A DNA stretch of 64,000 nt from Kitasatospora sp. SUK 42 (GTDB taxonomy: Bacteria; Actinomycetota; Actinomycetes; Streptomycetales; Streptomycetaceae), in NCBI RefSeq assembly GCF_015776785.2, contig NZ_LFMD02000007.1, forward strand, positions 186,001-250,000, given 5' to 3'. Under the pieces are notes generated by a model that did no database searches, had not been told where the DNA came from, and saw only the letters and a list, made by a program, of their open reading frames with translations. A program made the translations under genes and the position numbers. How positions within the stretch are numbered: position 1 is the stretch's first letter; each line of letters begins with the position of its first letter. Shown piece by piece: positions 43,370 through 50,535 of the stretch.

Positions 43370-43921
43370 TCAGCTCGCCGCGGCCTGACACCGTCTGCGC
43401 GGACGGCGCGGCGCGCCCAGGACGGCGGCGGGGCGGACCGGCGTCCGCGGCGCCGGAGCGGGCGGCTGCGCGGCAACACTCACGGCCTCGCTGCGCGTCG
43501 GGTCCGACATAAACTCCGAGAGAAAGCGCCGCTCGTCCTGGCTGAGATAGCGCGAACGGCCGGATTCCCGGTCCCGGGCGACCACCACGGTCCGCGCCCG
43601 CATAAAGGTGAGGTGATCCCGGCAGACATTCACCTCGACGTGTGCCGAACTGCGCCCGATCCGCTCCACGGTCAGTCGTACCGACAATGGTTCGGGCCGG
43701 TGGTACAGCTGTTCCAGGAAATCGATCTCGTGTCGCGCGATAATGAATCCGGACGGGAAGAGCGCCTCCCGGACGGCCGTCGCGTGGTGGCAGAACAGGT
43801 CGTAAATCCCCTCCTGGACGTAGCCGACCAGCCGGGCGTTGTTGATGTGCCCGTTCTCGTCGACGTCGCTCCAGCGGGTGGGGCAGGACAGCACATGCGC
43901 GCCCGTGTACAGCGCGCTCAC
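43370..43921 (-). CDS. Hot-dog-fold acyl-CoA thioesterase-like protein
   Basis: The GTG start at 43921 overlaps the stop of the upstream gene (GTGA). Residues 1-130 show the 4-hydroxybenzoyl-CoA thioesterase pattern: TRWSDVDENGHINNARLVGYVQEG, with the Asp-x-x-GH-x-NN core, then IARHEIDFLEQL and VNVCRDHLTFMRARTVVVARD. The last 40 residues are a Pro/Ala/Arg-rich tail not found in small thioesterases. It should hydrolyse acyl-CoA in the cytoplasm. The coupled 103-residue upstream gene may encode a partner. Confidence 0.85.
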   Translation of the reverse strand: MSALYTGAHVLSCPTRWSDVDENGHINNARLVGYVQEGIYDLFCHHATAVREALFPSGFIIARHEIDFLEQLYHRPEPLSVRLTVERIGRSSAHVEVNVCRDHLTFMRARTVVVARDRESGRSRYLSQDERRFLSEFMSDPTRSEAVSVAAQPPAPAPRTPVRPAAVLGAPRRPRRRCQAAAS

Positions 43922-44229
43922 TGCTGCGTCAGCCCGGCACCGGCCCCGGCGGGGAGCAGCGCGCGCCGCAACCTGGCGTAGTAGCCGGAGTGTTCGGCCG
44001 CGATCCGGGCAACCGTCCAGCCCTCCTCGGCGGCCTCCGCGGCGGCCTCGACGACGAGGCTGTCGAGCACCGCGTCGACGGACCGGCACAGTTCGGCGAC
44101 CGCCGCCAGCCGCTCGGTCATGCCCATCGGGCCGGCCACGCTCCGGGCGGGGAAGGCGGCCAGTGATTCCACTGCGAGCTGCAGATCGTCCACTGCGTCC
44201 GACCGGCTTTCCTCAGGGGAATTCCGCAT
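43918..44229 (-). CDS. Small helical protein coupled to thioesterase, 103 aa
   Basis: I chose ATG 44229 because GGAG lies 7 bases upstream; a TTG further up is possible. The middle and end are helical (AVDDLQLAVESLAAFPARS, MTERLAAVAELCRSVDAVLD, AAAEAAEEGWTVARIAAEHS), with a possible helix-turn-helix near EEGWTVARIAAEHSGYYARL. It could therefore be a small DNA-binding regulator or a helper protein. The GTGA overlap ties it to the thioesterase, and a perfect palindrome lies 55 bases before its start. Confidence 0.65.
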   Translation of the reverse strand: MRNSPEESRSDAVDDLQLAVESLAAFPARSVAGPMGMTERLAAVAELCRSVDAVLDSLVVEAAAEAAEEGWTVARIAAEHSGYYARLRRALLPAGAGAGLTQQ

Positions 44230-44283
44230 TTTGTTCTCCAGGACCAAATCGAGCCGTTACGGCCCGGTAGCTAGCGTTCGAAT

Positions 44284-44297
44284 ACACCGATCGGTGT
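44284..44297. promoter_or_regulatory. Perfect 14-bp palindrome upstream of thioesterase operon
   Basis: ACACCGATCGGTGT lies 55 bases before the first start codon of the leftward operon. Its size and symmetry suit a dimeric repressor such as a TetR-type protein. No TetR gene is adjacent. Confidence 0.5.
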
Positions 44298-44492
44298 CGA
44301 CCCCCCGACGCCTCGACGCTATCCCAGTCGGCACGGGTCCGCAGATGGATTCCGGACCATGACGGGAAACTGACTTCCATCGGAGTAGTTTGCGGGGGTA
44401 CACAATATGCCCCATCAGCCGAACGCCGTCCGTAGAACGGGTGGAATCCGCGACCCGCCCGGCGGGATCGGCCACTGTTCGGCCCAAGTCTG

Positions 44493-45455
44493 CTACCGGC
44501 CTCCCCACCACCTCGCCTTGTACAGGTGCGTACCGCGCAGCGTCCGTACGCCCTCCGGACGGTGCAGCCGGATCACCGAGGTGCACCAGTCGCACGGGGC
44601 GGTGTGATCGGGGGTCACGGTGAGCAGCCGACCGGTGCCGGGTTCGTCGCCGACGCTCTTCACGTCCCGCTCGGCGGCGGGGTCGGCCAGGTGGACGGGG
44701 GTGAACCGGTCGGCGGCCGGGTCGTAGCGCCAGAGGCCGTTCAGCGTGCTCACCCAGAACCGGCCGGGCTCGGCCAGGACGGGTTCGAGGTCGTGGCCGC
44801 CCGGGTCGGGCAGCGGGGTGCTCCGGACGGCGGTCAGGGTGGGCGCCGCCGGGGTGCCGCCGACCCTCAGGGCGGTCAGCGTCCCGTCGCCGAGCGCCCA
44901 GAGCAGGCCGCTGCGCCCGTCCCAGTGCACCCCGTGAGCTCCGGGGAGCGGGAAGGCGGCATGGGCGGTGGCGCGCGGGCCCTGCGAGGCGGCGTACAGC
45001 CGCACCCACCCGCCGGTGCTCGCGGCGACCGCGACGTTGCCGTCCGGGAGCAGCTCGATGCTGTGAGGGTTGACGGCGGTGCCGAGGTCCGCCGCCCAGC
45101 GGGTGCGGCCGGTGGTGGTCTCCACCACGGCGGCGAGCCCGCCGGAGGCGGTGGTCAGCAGGTAGCGGCGGCCGTGCCGGGTGCGGCTCTTCGCCTCGTC
45201 CGGGTTGGTCCAGCTGCGCTCGGGGGCGAGGTCGGCGAGATCGGGGGCCCGGTCGGCGCTCCAGGACCACGCCACCGGCAGCCGGTCGGGGCCCTGGCGG
45301 GCCATCAGCTCCTCGGCGGTCGGCAGCACCAGCACCCGGCGGGAGGCCTGGTCGGTGGCGACCACCTGCCAGCCCGGCGACGTGGCGGACGCGCGGCCGG
45401 CGGGCGCGCAGAGCAGCAGGGTCAGGCACAGGGCCGGCAGGGTTCTCCTCAGCAC
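44493..45455 (-). CDS. Secreted DUF6528-like beta-propeller protein, 320 aa
   Basis: GTG 45455 was chosen because a signal peptide follows directly (VLRRTLPALCLTLLLCAPAGRASA) and GGAG is 4 bases upstream. The mature part is built of repeated beta motifs around WQVVATDQASRRVLVL, VVETTTGRTRWAADLG, NPHSIELLPDGNVAVAAS, GAHGVHWD, GLLWALGDGTLTALRV, as in streptomycete DUF6528 proteins, probably a propeller. No catalytic residues are evident. The function of the family is unknown to me. Confidence 0.75.
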   Translation of the reverse strand: MLRRTLPALCLTLLLCAPAGRASATSPGWQVVATDQASRRVLVLPTAEELMARQGPDRLPVAWSWSADRAPDLADLAPERSWTNPDEAKSRTRHGRRYLLTTASGGLAAVVETTTGRTRWAADLGTAVNPHSIELLPDGNVAVAASTGGWVRLYAASQGPRATAHAAFPLPGAHGVHWDGRSGLLWALGDGTLTALRVGGTPAAPTLTAVRSTPLPDPGGHDLEPVLAEPGRFWVSTLNGLWRYDPAADRFTPVHLADPAAERDVKSVGDEPGTGRLLTVTPDHTAPCDWCTSVIRLHRPEGVRTLRGTHLYKARWWGGR

Positions 45456-45517
45456 GGCTCCACGGTGGTCGCCGCGCGGCGGCCGCGCACGGCGGCGCGC
45501 CCCGGCGTTCGACCGCG

Positions 45518-45592
45518 CCCTGAGGCGCCCCAACCGCGCGCGCCCTGAGGCGCCCCAACCGCGCGCGCCCTGAGGCGTCCTAACCGCGCCCC
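45518..45592. repeat. Three 25-bp tandem repeats spanning a stop codon
   Basis: Copies start at 45518, 45543 and 45568, each with CCCTGAGGCG. The first two are identical and the third differs at a few positions. The stop of the leftward FAD-oxidoreductase gene (45580-45582) is in the third, gene-proximal copy; the same triplet is CCA in the others. Confidence 0.85.
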
Positions 45593-46971
45593 GAGACCAG
45601 GTCCGCGGCCTTCGCGATCGGCGAGGTGGTGGCCCGGCCGGCCGCCTCCTGCCGGTCGGCGGCGTGGTAGGCGGCGTACATCGCGTGCACCCCGAGCCAG
45701 CGCAGCGGCTCCGGCTCCCAGCGGCGCACGGTGTGGCCCACCCAGGGCAGCGCGGTCAGTTCGGTGTCGCGGCCGAGCACCAGGTCGCACAGGGTGCGGC
45801 CGGCCAGGTTGGCCGTGGTCACCCCGCTGCCGACGTACCCGCCCGCCCAGCCGAGCCCGCTCGCCCGGTCCAGCTCGACGGTGGCGCACCAGTCCCGGGG
45901 GACGCCGAGCACACCGGCCCAGGCGTGGTCGATCCGGGCGTGCGCGGCGGCCGGGAAGAAGCGGTTGAGGATCTCCCGGAGCTGGCGGACCGTCTCCACC
46001 TGGGTGCTGCCGTCCGAGTCCGTGCGGGAGCCGAACCGGTAGGGCACGCCCCGGCCGCCGAGCGCGATCCGGTCGTCGGCGGTGCGCTGGGCGTACATGT
46101 AGGCGTGCGCGAAGTCGCCGAGCACCTCGCGGCCCTGCCAGCCGGCGCCCGCCCAGAAGTCGGCGGGGAGCGGTTCGGTGGCGATCATCGCGGAGTTCAT
46201 CGGCAACCAGGTCCGCTTCTCGCCGCGCAGCCCGGCGGTGAACCCCTCGGTGGCGCGCAGCACCCGGTCGGCGGTGACGGTGCCGTACGGGGTGAGGGCG
46301 CTCGGCCTCCGCCGCGGGGTGCCGGGCAGGATCGCGGTGACGGGCGTCGACTCGTGGATCTCGACACCGAGTCGGCGGACGGTGCGGGCCAGCCCTCGGA
46401 CGAGCTTCGCGGGCTGGATCCGGGCGCCGTACGCGGTCCAGACACCGCCGAGGGTACCGGCGACGTCGATCCGCTCGGCGGCCTCCTGGCCGCTCAGCGT
46501 TTCGATGCGGCCTTCGCCGTAGGCCCGCTCGGCCTCGACGTGCTCCTTCAGCCGCTCCAACTGCGGCCTGCTCCGGGCGACTTCGAGGACGCCGCCGCGG
46601 ACGATGTCGGCCTCGATCCCCTCCCGGGCGGCCGTGTCGACGACCTCCCCCACCGCCTCGTCCATCACCCGCTGCATCGCCACCGCGCCCTGGCGGCCGT
46701 ACCGCCTGGCGAACGCCGAGCGGCCCGCGAAGCCGTTGTACAGCCAGCCGCCGTTGCGCCCGGAGGCGCCGTAGCCGCAGAAGCGGCGTTCGAGGAGGGC
46801 GATGCGCAGGGACGGGTCGGCCTTCTTCAGGTGGTACGCCGTCCAGAGCCCGGTGTACCCGCCGCCGACGATGCAGACGTCGACGTCCCGGTCGCCCGGG
46901 AGCGCGGGCCCCGGCTCCGGCACCCCGTCCGCCGCGTACCAGAACGACACCTCGCCGTTGACCGCGCCCAC
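45580..46971 (-). CDS. FAD-dependent oxidoreductase (DadA/glycine-oxidase type)
   Basis: A FAD-binding N-terminus (VDVCIVGGGYTGLWTAYHL and, downstream, ALLERRFCGYGASGRNGGWLY) marks the DAO family of amine and amino-acid oxidases. The C-terminal FAD contact is GWAGGYVGSGVTTANLAGRTL. I prefer GTG 46971 (463 aa), since GGGAGG lies 5 bases upstream; GTG 46986 would add 5 residues. These enzymes oxidise secondary amines or D-amino acids in the cytoplasm, with oxygen or a quinone as acceptor. The substrate is not predictable. Its 3' end is inside a tandem repeat. Confidence 0.9.
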   Translation of the reverse strand: MGAVNGEVSFWYAADGVPEPGPALPGDRDVDVCIVGGGYTGLWTAYHLKKADPSLRIALLERRFCGYGASGRNGGWLYNGFAGRSAFARRYGRQGAVAMQRVMDEAVGEVVDTAAREGIEADIVRGGVLEVARSRPQLERLKEHVEAERAYGEGRIETLSGQEAAERIDVAGTLGGVWTAYGARIQPAKLVRGLARTVRRLGVEIHESTPVTAILPGTPRRRPSALTPYGTVTADRVLRATEGFTAGLRGEKRTWLPMNSAMIATEPLPADFWAGAGWQGREVLGDFAHAYMYAQRTADDRIALGGRGVPYRFGSRTDSDGSTQVETVRQLREILNRFFPAAAHARIDHAWAGVLGVPRDWCATVELDRASGLGWAGGYVGSGVTTANLAGRTLCDLVLGRDTELTALPWVGHTVRRWEPEPLRWLGVHAMYAAYHAADRQEAAGRATTSPIAKAADLVSGRG

Positions 46972-47075
46972 CGGAACCTCCCGCACCCTTGCTGACCTGC
47001 CCGGACGCTACCCGGGCCGATCACGGCGGGCCACCCCTCACACTGCCAGGATCGCCACTGTCGATCAGTCACCCT

Positions 47076-47101
47076 GTCAGTCGTCGAGGTCAGTCGTCGA
47101 G
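47076..47101. repeat. Two 13-bp tandem repeats spanning a stop codon
   Basis: GTCAGTCGTCGAG occurs twice in a row. The stop of the leftward flavoprotein gene (47090-47092) lies in the gene-proximal copy. Confidence 0.8.
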
Positions 47102-47581
47102 CAGGTCGAGCGCCCGCGTCCAGCTGTACGACCCGGGGACGAAGTCGGCGACACGCACCCCCATCCGTCGCAGCCTCGCCAGGCTCTCCTCGTACGCGGG
47201 GTGCGCCGCCTGCGCGGTGCTGAGGCACGGCTGCACGGCCACCGGGATCCCCCAGCCGTACGACTCGCAGAGGATCCCGAGCGCGAGGGTGTCCGAGATC
47301 CCGGCGGCCCACTTGTTGATCGTGTTGAACGTCGCCGGGGCGACGACGATCGCGTCCGGATCCGGCAACGGCCGCGGATCCCCCGGCTTCCGCCAGGCCG
47401 AACGGATCACATGCCCCGTCCGCGCCACGATCGCGTCGACGTCGATGAACCCCAGGGCGTTGGGCGTCGCCACCACGCCCACGTCCCAGCCCCGGCCCTG
47501 CGCGGCGGAGATCAACTCCCCCACCCCGTCCGCGACTCCCGCCGCACACACCACGACGTAGAGCATCCGCTGCTCGGCCAT
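47090..47581 (-). CDS. Flavoprotein of the phosphopantothenoylcysteine-decarboxylase (HFCD) family
   Basis: A 163-residue single-domain flavoprotein. It opens MLYVVVCAAGVADGVGELISA and contains IVVAPATFNTINKWAAGISDTLAL, the PxMNxxM-like FMN-binding region of the family (PATxNTI here). A stand-alone member of this size can oxidatively decarboxylate a C-terminal Cys of a peptide, as EpiD and LanD-like enzymes do, or act in pantothenate metabolism; no precursor peptide is adjacent. ATG 47581 has GGAG 8 bases upstream; GTG 47590 is an alternative. Confidence 0.8.
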   Translation of the reverse strand: MAEQRMLYVVVCAAGVADGVGELISAAQGRGWDVGVVATPNALGFIDVDAIVARTGHVIRSAWRKPGDPRPLPDPDAIVVAPATFNTINKWAAGISDTLALGILCESYGWGIPVAVQPCLSTAQAAHPAYEESLARLRRMGVRVADFVPGSYSWTRALDLLDD

Positions 47582-47649
47582 TGCCCGCACTCCGTTCCTT
47601 GAGAGGTCGGCGAATCTCAGGGATCATCCGCAGCCCGGAGGCCTCACAC

Positions 47650-47925
47650 GCTAAGCCCTGCCTGACGGCCGCCGGGCCCGGGGGGCCCCGGACGGAGGCG
47701 ATGGCCACGCCGGTGAGCACCACCAGTCCGCCGGTGATCTGCGGGGCGTCGAGGGTGGCGCCGGTCGCGAGGCTGAGGGCGACCGTGAAGAGGGTGATGA
47801 GGTTCATGAAGGCGCCCGCGCGGGCGGCGCCGACGACCAGGACGCCGCGGTTCCAGAACAGGTAGGAGAGCACCGACGGGAACAGCGCGATGAAGAGCGT
47901 CGCGGAGACCGCCGGGAAGCGCTGA
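47650..47925 (-). pseudogene. Truncated EamA (DMT) transporter fragment
   Basis: Read leftward, about 90 residues match the end of a drug/metabolite transporter: TLFIALFPSVLSYLFWNRGV, ARAGAFMNLITLFTVALSLA, then TGGLVVLTGVAIASVRG. The first two-thirds of the gene is absent. The match begins directly at the terminator hairpin of the next gene, and no proper stop follows VRGPPG, so both ends are broken. It has no start codon or ribosome site. The remnant suggests a past deletion between 47925 and 47969. Confidence 0.75.
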
Positions 47926-47960
47926 GCCCGCCCCCGCGCGACGGCGGGGGCGGGCCTCAG
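47922..47960. terminator. Hairpin terminator of DPBB-protein gene
   Basis: CTGAG plus CCCGCCCCCG pairs with CGGGGGCGGG plus CTCAG (one bulged base), just downstream of the leftward gene ending at 47969. Confidence 0.8.
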
Positions 47961-47968
47961 AGGCGGCC

Positions 47969-48454
47969 TCAGCCGATGGTGGAGCCGGTGATCGGCGCGG
48001 ACAGCTCAACGGTCTTGCCGTTCAGGCCGGTCTTGACGAACTGCCAGGTGAGGCCGTTGATGACGCCCTTGTCCAGCGTGGCCAGCTTGGCGAAGGCGGG
48101 CTGACTGAGGTCGATGTGGGTGGAGTCGCACGAGGGACACTGGTCCTTCACCGGGACGGTGATGGTCTTGCCCTGGTACGTCACCTTGACCGAAATGCCC
48201 TGGCACACCGGGTCGTTGTTCGGGTTGGCGGTCGTCCACCAGGTGTGCGAGACGGCGACCAGCATCTGCGTGGCGGCGTTGATCTGGGTGCCGCAGGCGC
48301 CGTAGCCGGCGTCGGTGTAGTAGGTGGCCTTGCCGGTCATCGGCTTGTTGAGCGGTATCGCGGCGCTGGCGGAGCCCGCTGTGAGGGCGATGAGGGCGGC
48401 GGCCGCGAGCGGGGCGCCCGCGAGGATCCTGAGGTTCTTGCCGATGGCACGCAT
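47969..48454 (-). CDS. Secreted double-psi beta-barrel (expansin/papain-inhibitor-like) protein
   Basis: A 161-residue protein with a signal peptide (MRAIGKNLRILAGAPLAAAALIALTAGSASA) and one DPBB domain: GKATYYTDAGYGACGT, VPVKDQCPSCDSTHIDLS with four or more cysteines, and the conserved HIDLS Asp. The same fold occurs in expansins, RlpA and the Streptomyces papain inhibitor. The single-domain size and Cys pattern fit the last group. It may bind cell-wall polysaccharide or inhibit cysteine proteases. ATG 48454 has GGAGG about 9 bases upstream. Confidence 0.85.
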   Translation of the reverse strand: MRAIGKNLRILAGAPLAAAALIALTAGSASAAIPLNKPMTGKATYYTDAGYGACGTQINAATQMLVAVSHTWWTTANPNNDPVCQGISVKVTYQGKTITVPVKDQCPSCDSTHIDLSQPAFAKLATLDKGVINGLTWQFVKTGLNGKTVELSAPITGSTIG

Positions 48455-48728
48455 GGTTCGTTCCCTCCGGTTCGACGAAGCCCGGGCGATCATGGGCATG
48501 ACATGCCGAACTCGCCGCATCCACTGTGCGGTTCAGCGATCCGGCGCCCCACCCGGTGAAGGGAACGTATGCGCTCTTCCTTGGCATGGTCCAGACCTCC
48601 TCGGTGTTGTCATGAACACAAGTCAGGGATCTTTACCAATGCGACCGAAGGGGCGAAGATGCGTGACCGCCCGGCCCCCACGAGGGTTGACGGATCGTCA
48701 CCGTTGATCAGTCCCGGAGGCCCGTCAC

Positions 48729-48920
48729 ATGCGCACCGCACTCGCCGCCCTGCTCCTCGGCGCCGTCCTGACCCCGGCCGTCACGGCCCCCGCCGACGCC
48801 GCCACACCCCCCGAGGTCAACCAGGGCTACAGCATCCCGGTCGGCGGAGTGACCGACCTCGGCGCGCTGCCCGTGCTCGGCGGCCTCGGGCTGGACCTCG
48901 CCCGGCTGCTCGGGCAGTAG
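48729..48920 (+). CDS. Small secreted peptide, 63 aa
   Basis: ATG 48729 has GGAGG 8 bases upstream. Residues 1-25 form a signal peptide (MRTALAALLLGAVLTPAVTA, cleavage after ADA). The mature peptide of about 38 residues is Gly/Leu-rich (VNQGYSIPVGGVTDLGALPV, LGGLGLDLARLLGQ), without cysteines, somewhat like chaplin- or antimicrobial-like amphipathic peptides. No family recognised. Confidence 0.6.
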   Translation: MRTALAALLLGAVLTPAVTAPADAATPPEVNQGYSIPVGGVTDLGALPVLGGLGLDLARLLGQ

Positions 48921-49171
48921 CCCCCTCGGGCGACCGGACGTCACGGGTGGTCCGCGTCCGGGCAGGCCTCGGCCCCGGTGCGGGCACCGCCCGCACCGGC
49001 CCGGATTACTTCCGCTCCGCAAGTTAGTAACCCCCGCACGCCCGGGACAAGGCCGAACGCCCGGCCGAAGCACTCCCGCCATCCCGCCGTCATCCGCCGC
49101 AACGGGCCGCAAGCCACCGCAAGCGGCCGAAACGAAGCGGCAACACCCGCTCCCACCAGGGGAGATGACGA
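48921..49171. other. Gap before the sulfur locus
   Basis: About 250 bases between the small secreted peptide and the promoter of the sulfate-ester operon. I see no gene or strong hairpin. Confidence 0.4.
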
Positions 49172-49201
49172 TTGACAGCGGGCCGGGCGGTTCAGCACGA
49201 T
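49172..49201 (+). promoter_or_regulatory. Promoter of the sulfate-ester operon
   Basis: TTGACA (49172-49177), an 18-base spacer and CACGAT (49196-49201). A start near 49208 would leave about 34 bases of leader before the uORF at 49242. Confidence 0.55.
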
Positions 49202-49241
49202 GGGCCCAGAGCCCACGAGCAGCGAGCCGGAAGGAGGGCCG

Positions 49242-49313
49242 ATGCACACCGCCGTCCGCCCCGTTCCCCGCCGCCGCCCGCGCCGCTGTTGTCGCGGCGC
49301 TCTCGCCCTCTGA
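49242..49313 (+). CDS. Cys-Cys leader peptide (23 aa) upstream of sulfate-ester genes
   Basis: ATG 49242 follows AAGGAGG at ideal distance, the best ribosome site near the operon start. The 23-residue product ends with an Arg-rich run and two adjacent cysteines (RRRPRRCCRGALAL). Both cysteines use TGT, the rare Cys codon in such a GC-rich genome. Short actinomycete leader peptides with consecutive Cys codons are known to sense cysteinyl-tRNA supply and control downstream sulfur genes by attenuation. The next 215 bases to the dioxygenase gene are long enough for alternative RNA structures. A cysteine-responsive uORF is the likely role. Confidence 0.7.
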   Translation: MHTAVRPVPRRRPRRCCRGALAL

Positions 49314-49528
49314 GTCCTTCCCGACGATCGCTCCCGGCGATCGCTCCCGTCCGTCCGGTAGCCCCGGACCGGTCCTCCCGCACGCCCCGCCGCCGCGCCG
49401 TGCGTTCCCGCCTGCCCGGCCGCCCGGCTGCCCGTCCGCCTCGTCGCCCGTCCGCCTCGTCGCCTGGCCGCCCGGCGACGCACCGCCTTCGCGTCACTCA
49501 CCGTCATCGACCCCGAAAGGGCCCCGCC
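49314..49528 (+). promoter_or_regulatory. Candidate attenuator region
   Basis: It contains CCGTCCGG/CCGGAC hairpin halves around 49350-49373 and two direct duplications: CGATCGCTCCCGG-type 13-mers at 49325 and 49338, and 16-mers CCCGTCCGCCTCGTCG at 49431 and 49447. The C-rich sequence could act as Rho-loading or fold-switching RNA when the leader peptide stalls (inference). Confidence 0.45.
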
Positions 49529-50512
49529 ATGACCACCGCGTCCACCGCCCCCGCCGCCCCGACCGCCCTCCGCCTCACCCCCGCCGCCGGCCGGATCGGC
49601 GCGATCGTGCACGACATACGCCTCGGCGGCGACCTCCCCGCCGAGACCGTCGCCGCCCTGGAGGCCGCGCTGTACGCCCACAAGGTGCTGTTCTTCCGCG
49701 GCCAGCAGCACCTGGACGACGCCGGGCAGGAGGCCTTCGCCCGGCTCCTGGGCCACCCCGTCGGCCACCCGACCGTCCCCAGCGCGGACGGCCGCTACAT
49801 CTTCGAACTGGACGCCACCAAGGGCGTGCGCGCCAACAACTGGCACACCGACGTCACCTTCGTCCCGTCCTACCCCAAGGCCTCGATCCTGCGCGCCCTG
49901 GAGCTCCCCTCGGCCGGCGGCAGCACCGTCTGGGCCAACACCGCGGCCGCCTACCAGGACCTGCCGGCCCCGCTGAAGACCCTCGCCGAGAGCCTGCGCG
50001 CCGTCCACACCAACGACTACGACTACGCCGCCCGCCTCGCCCTGCGCCCCGAGCTGGCCGACAACGCCGAGATCGCCCGGCTCTACCGGGAGGTCTTCGT
50101 CTCCACCGCGTTCAAGACCGAGCACCCGGTGGTCCGGGTCCACCCCGTGACCGGCGAGAGGATCCTCCTGCTGGGCGCCTTCGCACAGCGGATCCAGGGA
50201 TTGTCCGGCGATGACAGCAAGGCGCTGATCGACCTCTTCCAGCGCTACGTCGAGCGCCTGGAGAACACCGTGCGCTGGGACTGGCAGGTCGGCGACGTGG
50301 CGATCTGGGACAACCGCGCCACCCAGCACTACGCGGTCGCCGACTACGGCGACGAGCCGCGCCTGGTCCGCCGGATCACCCTGGACGGCGACCTGCCGGT
50401 CGGCGTGGACGGCGCCCCGAGCCGGCTCCTGGAGCCGGCCGAGCCGCCGCGGGTGCCCGGCCTGGTGCCCGCCGAGGAGCTCGAAGCGGCCCAGCTCGAA
50501 GCCGCCAACTGA
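49529..50512 (+). CDS. AtsK-type alpha-ketoglutarate-dependent sulfate-ester dioxygenase
   Basis: A TauD/TfdA-family Fe(II) dioxygenase of 327 residues. The iron triad is His106 and Asp108 in NNWHTDVTF and the distal His267 in ATQHYAV; an Arg near 278-282 binds 2-oxoglutarate. The segments KVLFFRGQQHLDD, ARLLGHPVGHPTVP and SILRALELPSAGGSTVWANT match alkylsulfatase AtsK of Pseudomonas rather than taurine dioxygenase. It would cleave alkyl sulfate esters by oxidation, freeing sulfate. ATG 49529 has AAAGG upstream. It stands first after the Cys-Cys leader, which fits a sulfur role. Confidence 0.88.
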   Translation: MTTASTAPAAPTALRLTPAAGRIGAIVHDIRLGGDLPAETVAALEAALYAHKVLFFRGQQHLDDAGQEAFARLLGHPVGHPTVPSADGRYIFELDATKGVRANNWHTDVTFVPSYPKASILRALELPSAGGSTVWANTAAAYQDLPAPLKTLAESLRAVHTNDYDYAARLALRPELADNAEIARLYREVFVSTAFKTEHPVVRVHPVTGERILLLGAFAQRIQGLSGDDSKALIDLFQRYVERLENTVRWDWQVGDVAIWDNRATQHYAVADYGDEPRLVRRITLDGDLPVGVDGAPSRLLEPAEPPRVPGLVPAEELEAAQLEAAN

Positions 50513-50535
50513 CCAGCCCCATAGGGAGTTCGGCC

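Noticed and set aside
45518..45592. Possible CRISPR array
   Set aside because: The repeats are directly adjacent without spacers, so they are simple tandem repeats.
46827..47873. A long frame joining the EamA remnant to the flavoprotein and oxidoreductase region
   Set aside because: Only the first 75 residues look like protein (EamA); the rest is an out-of-frame shadow of two real genes.
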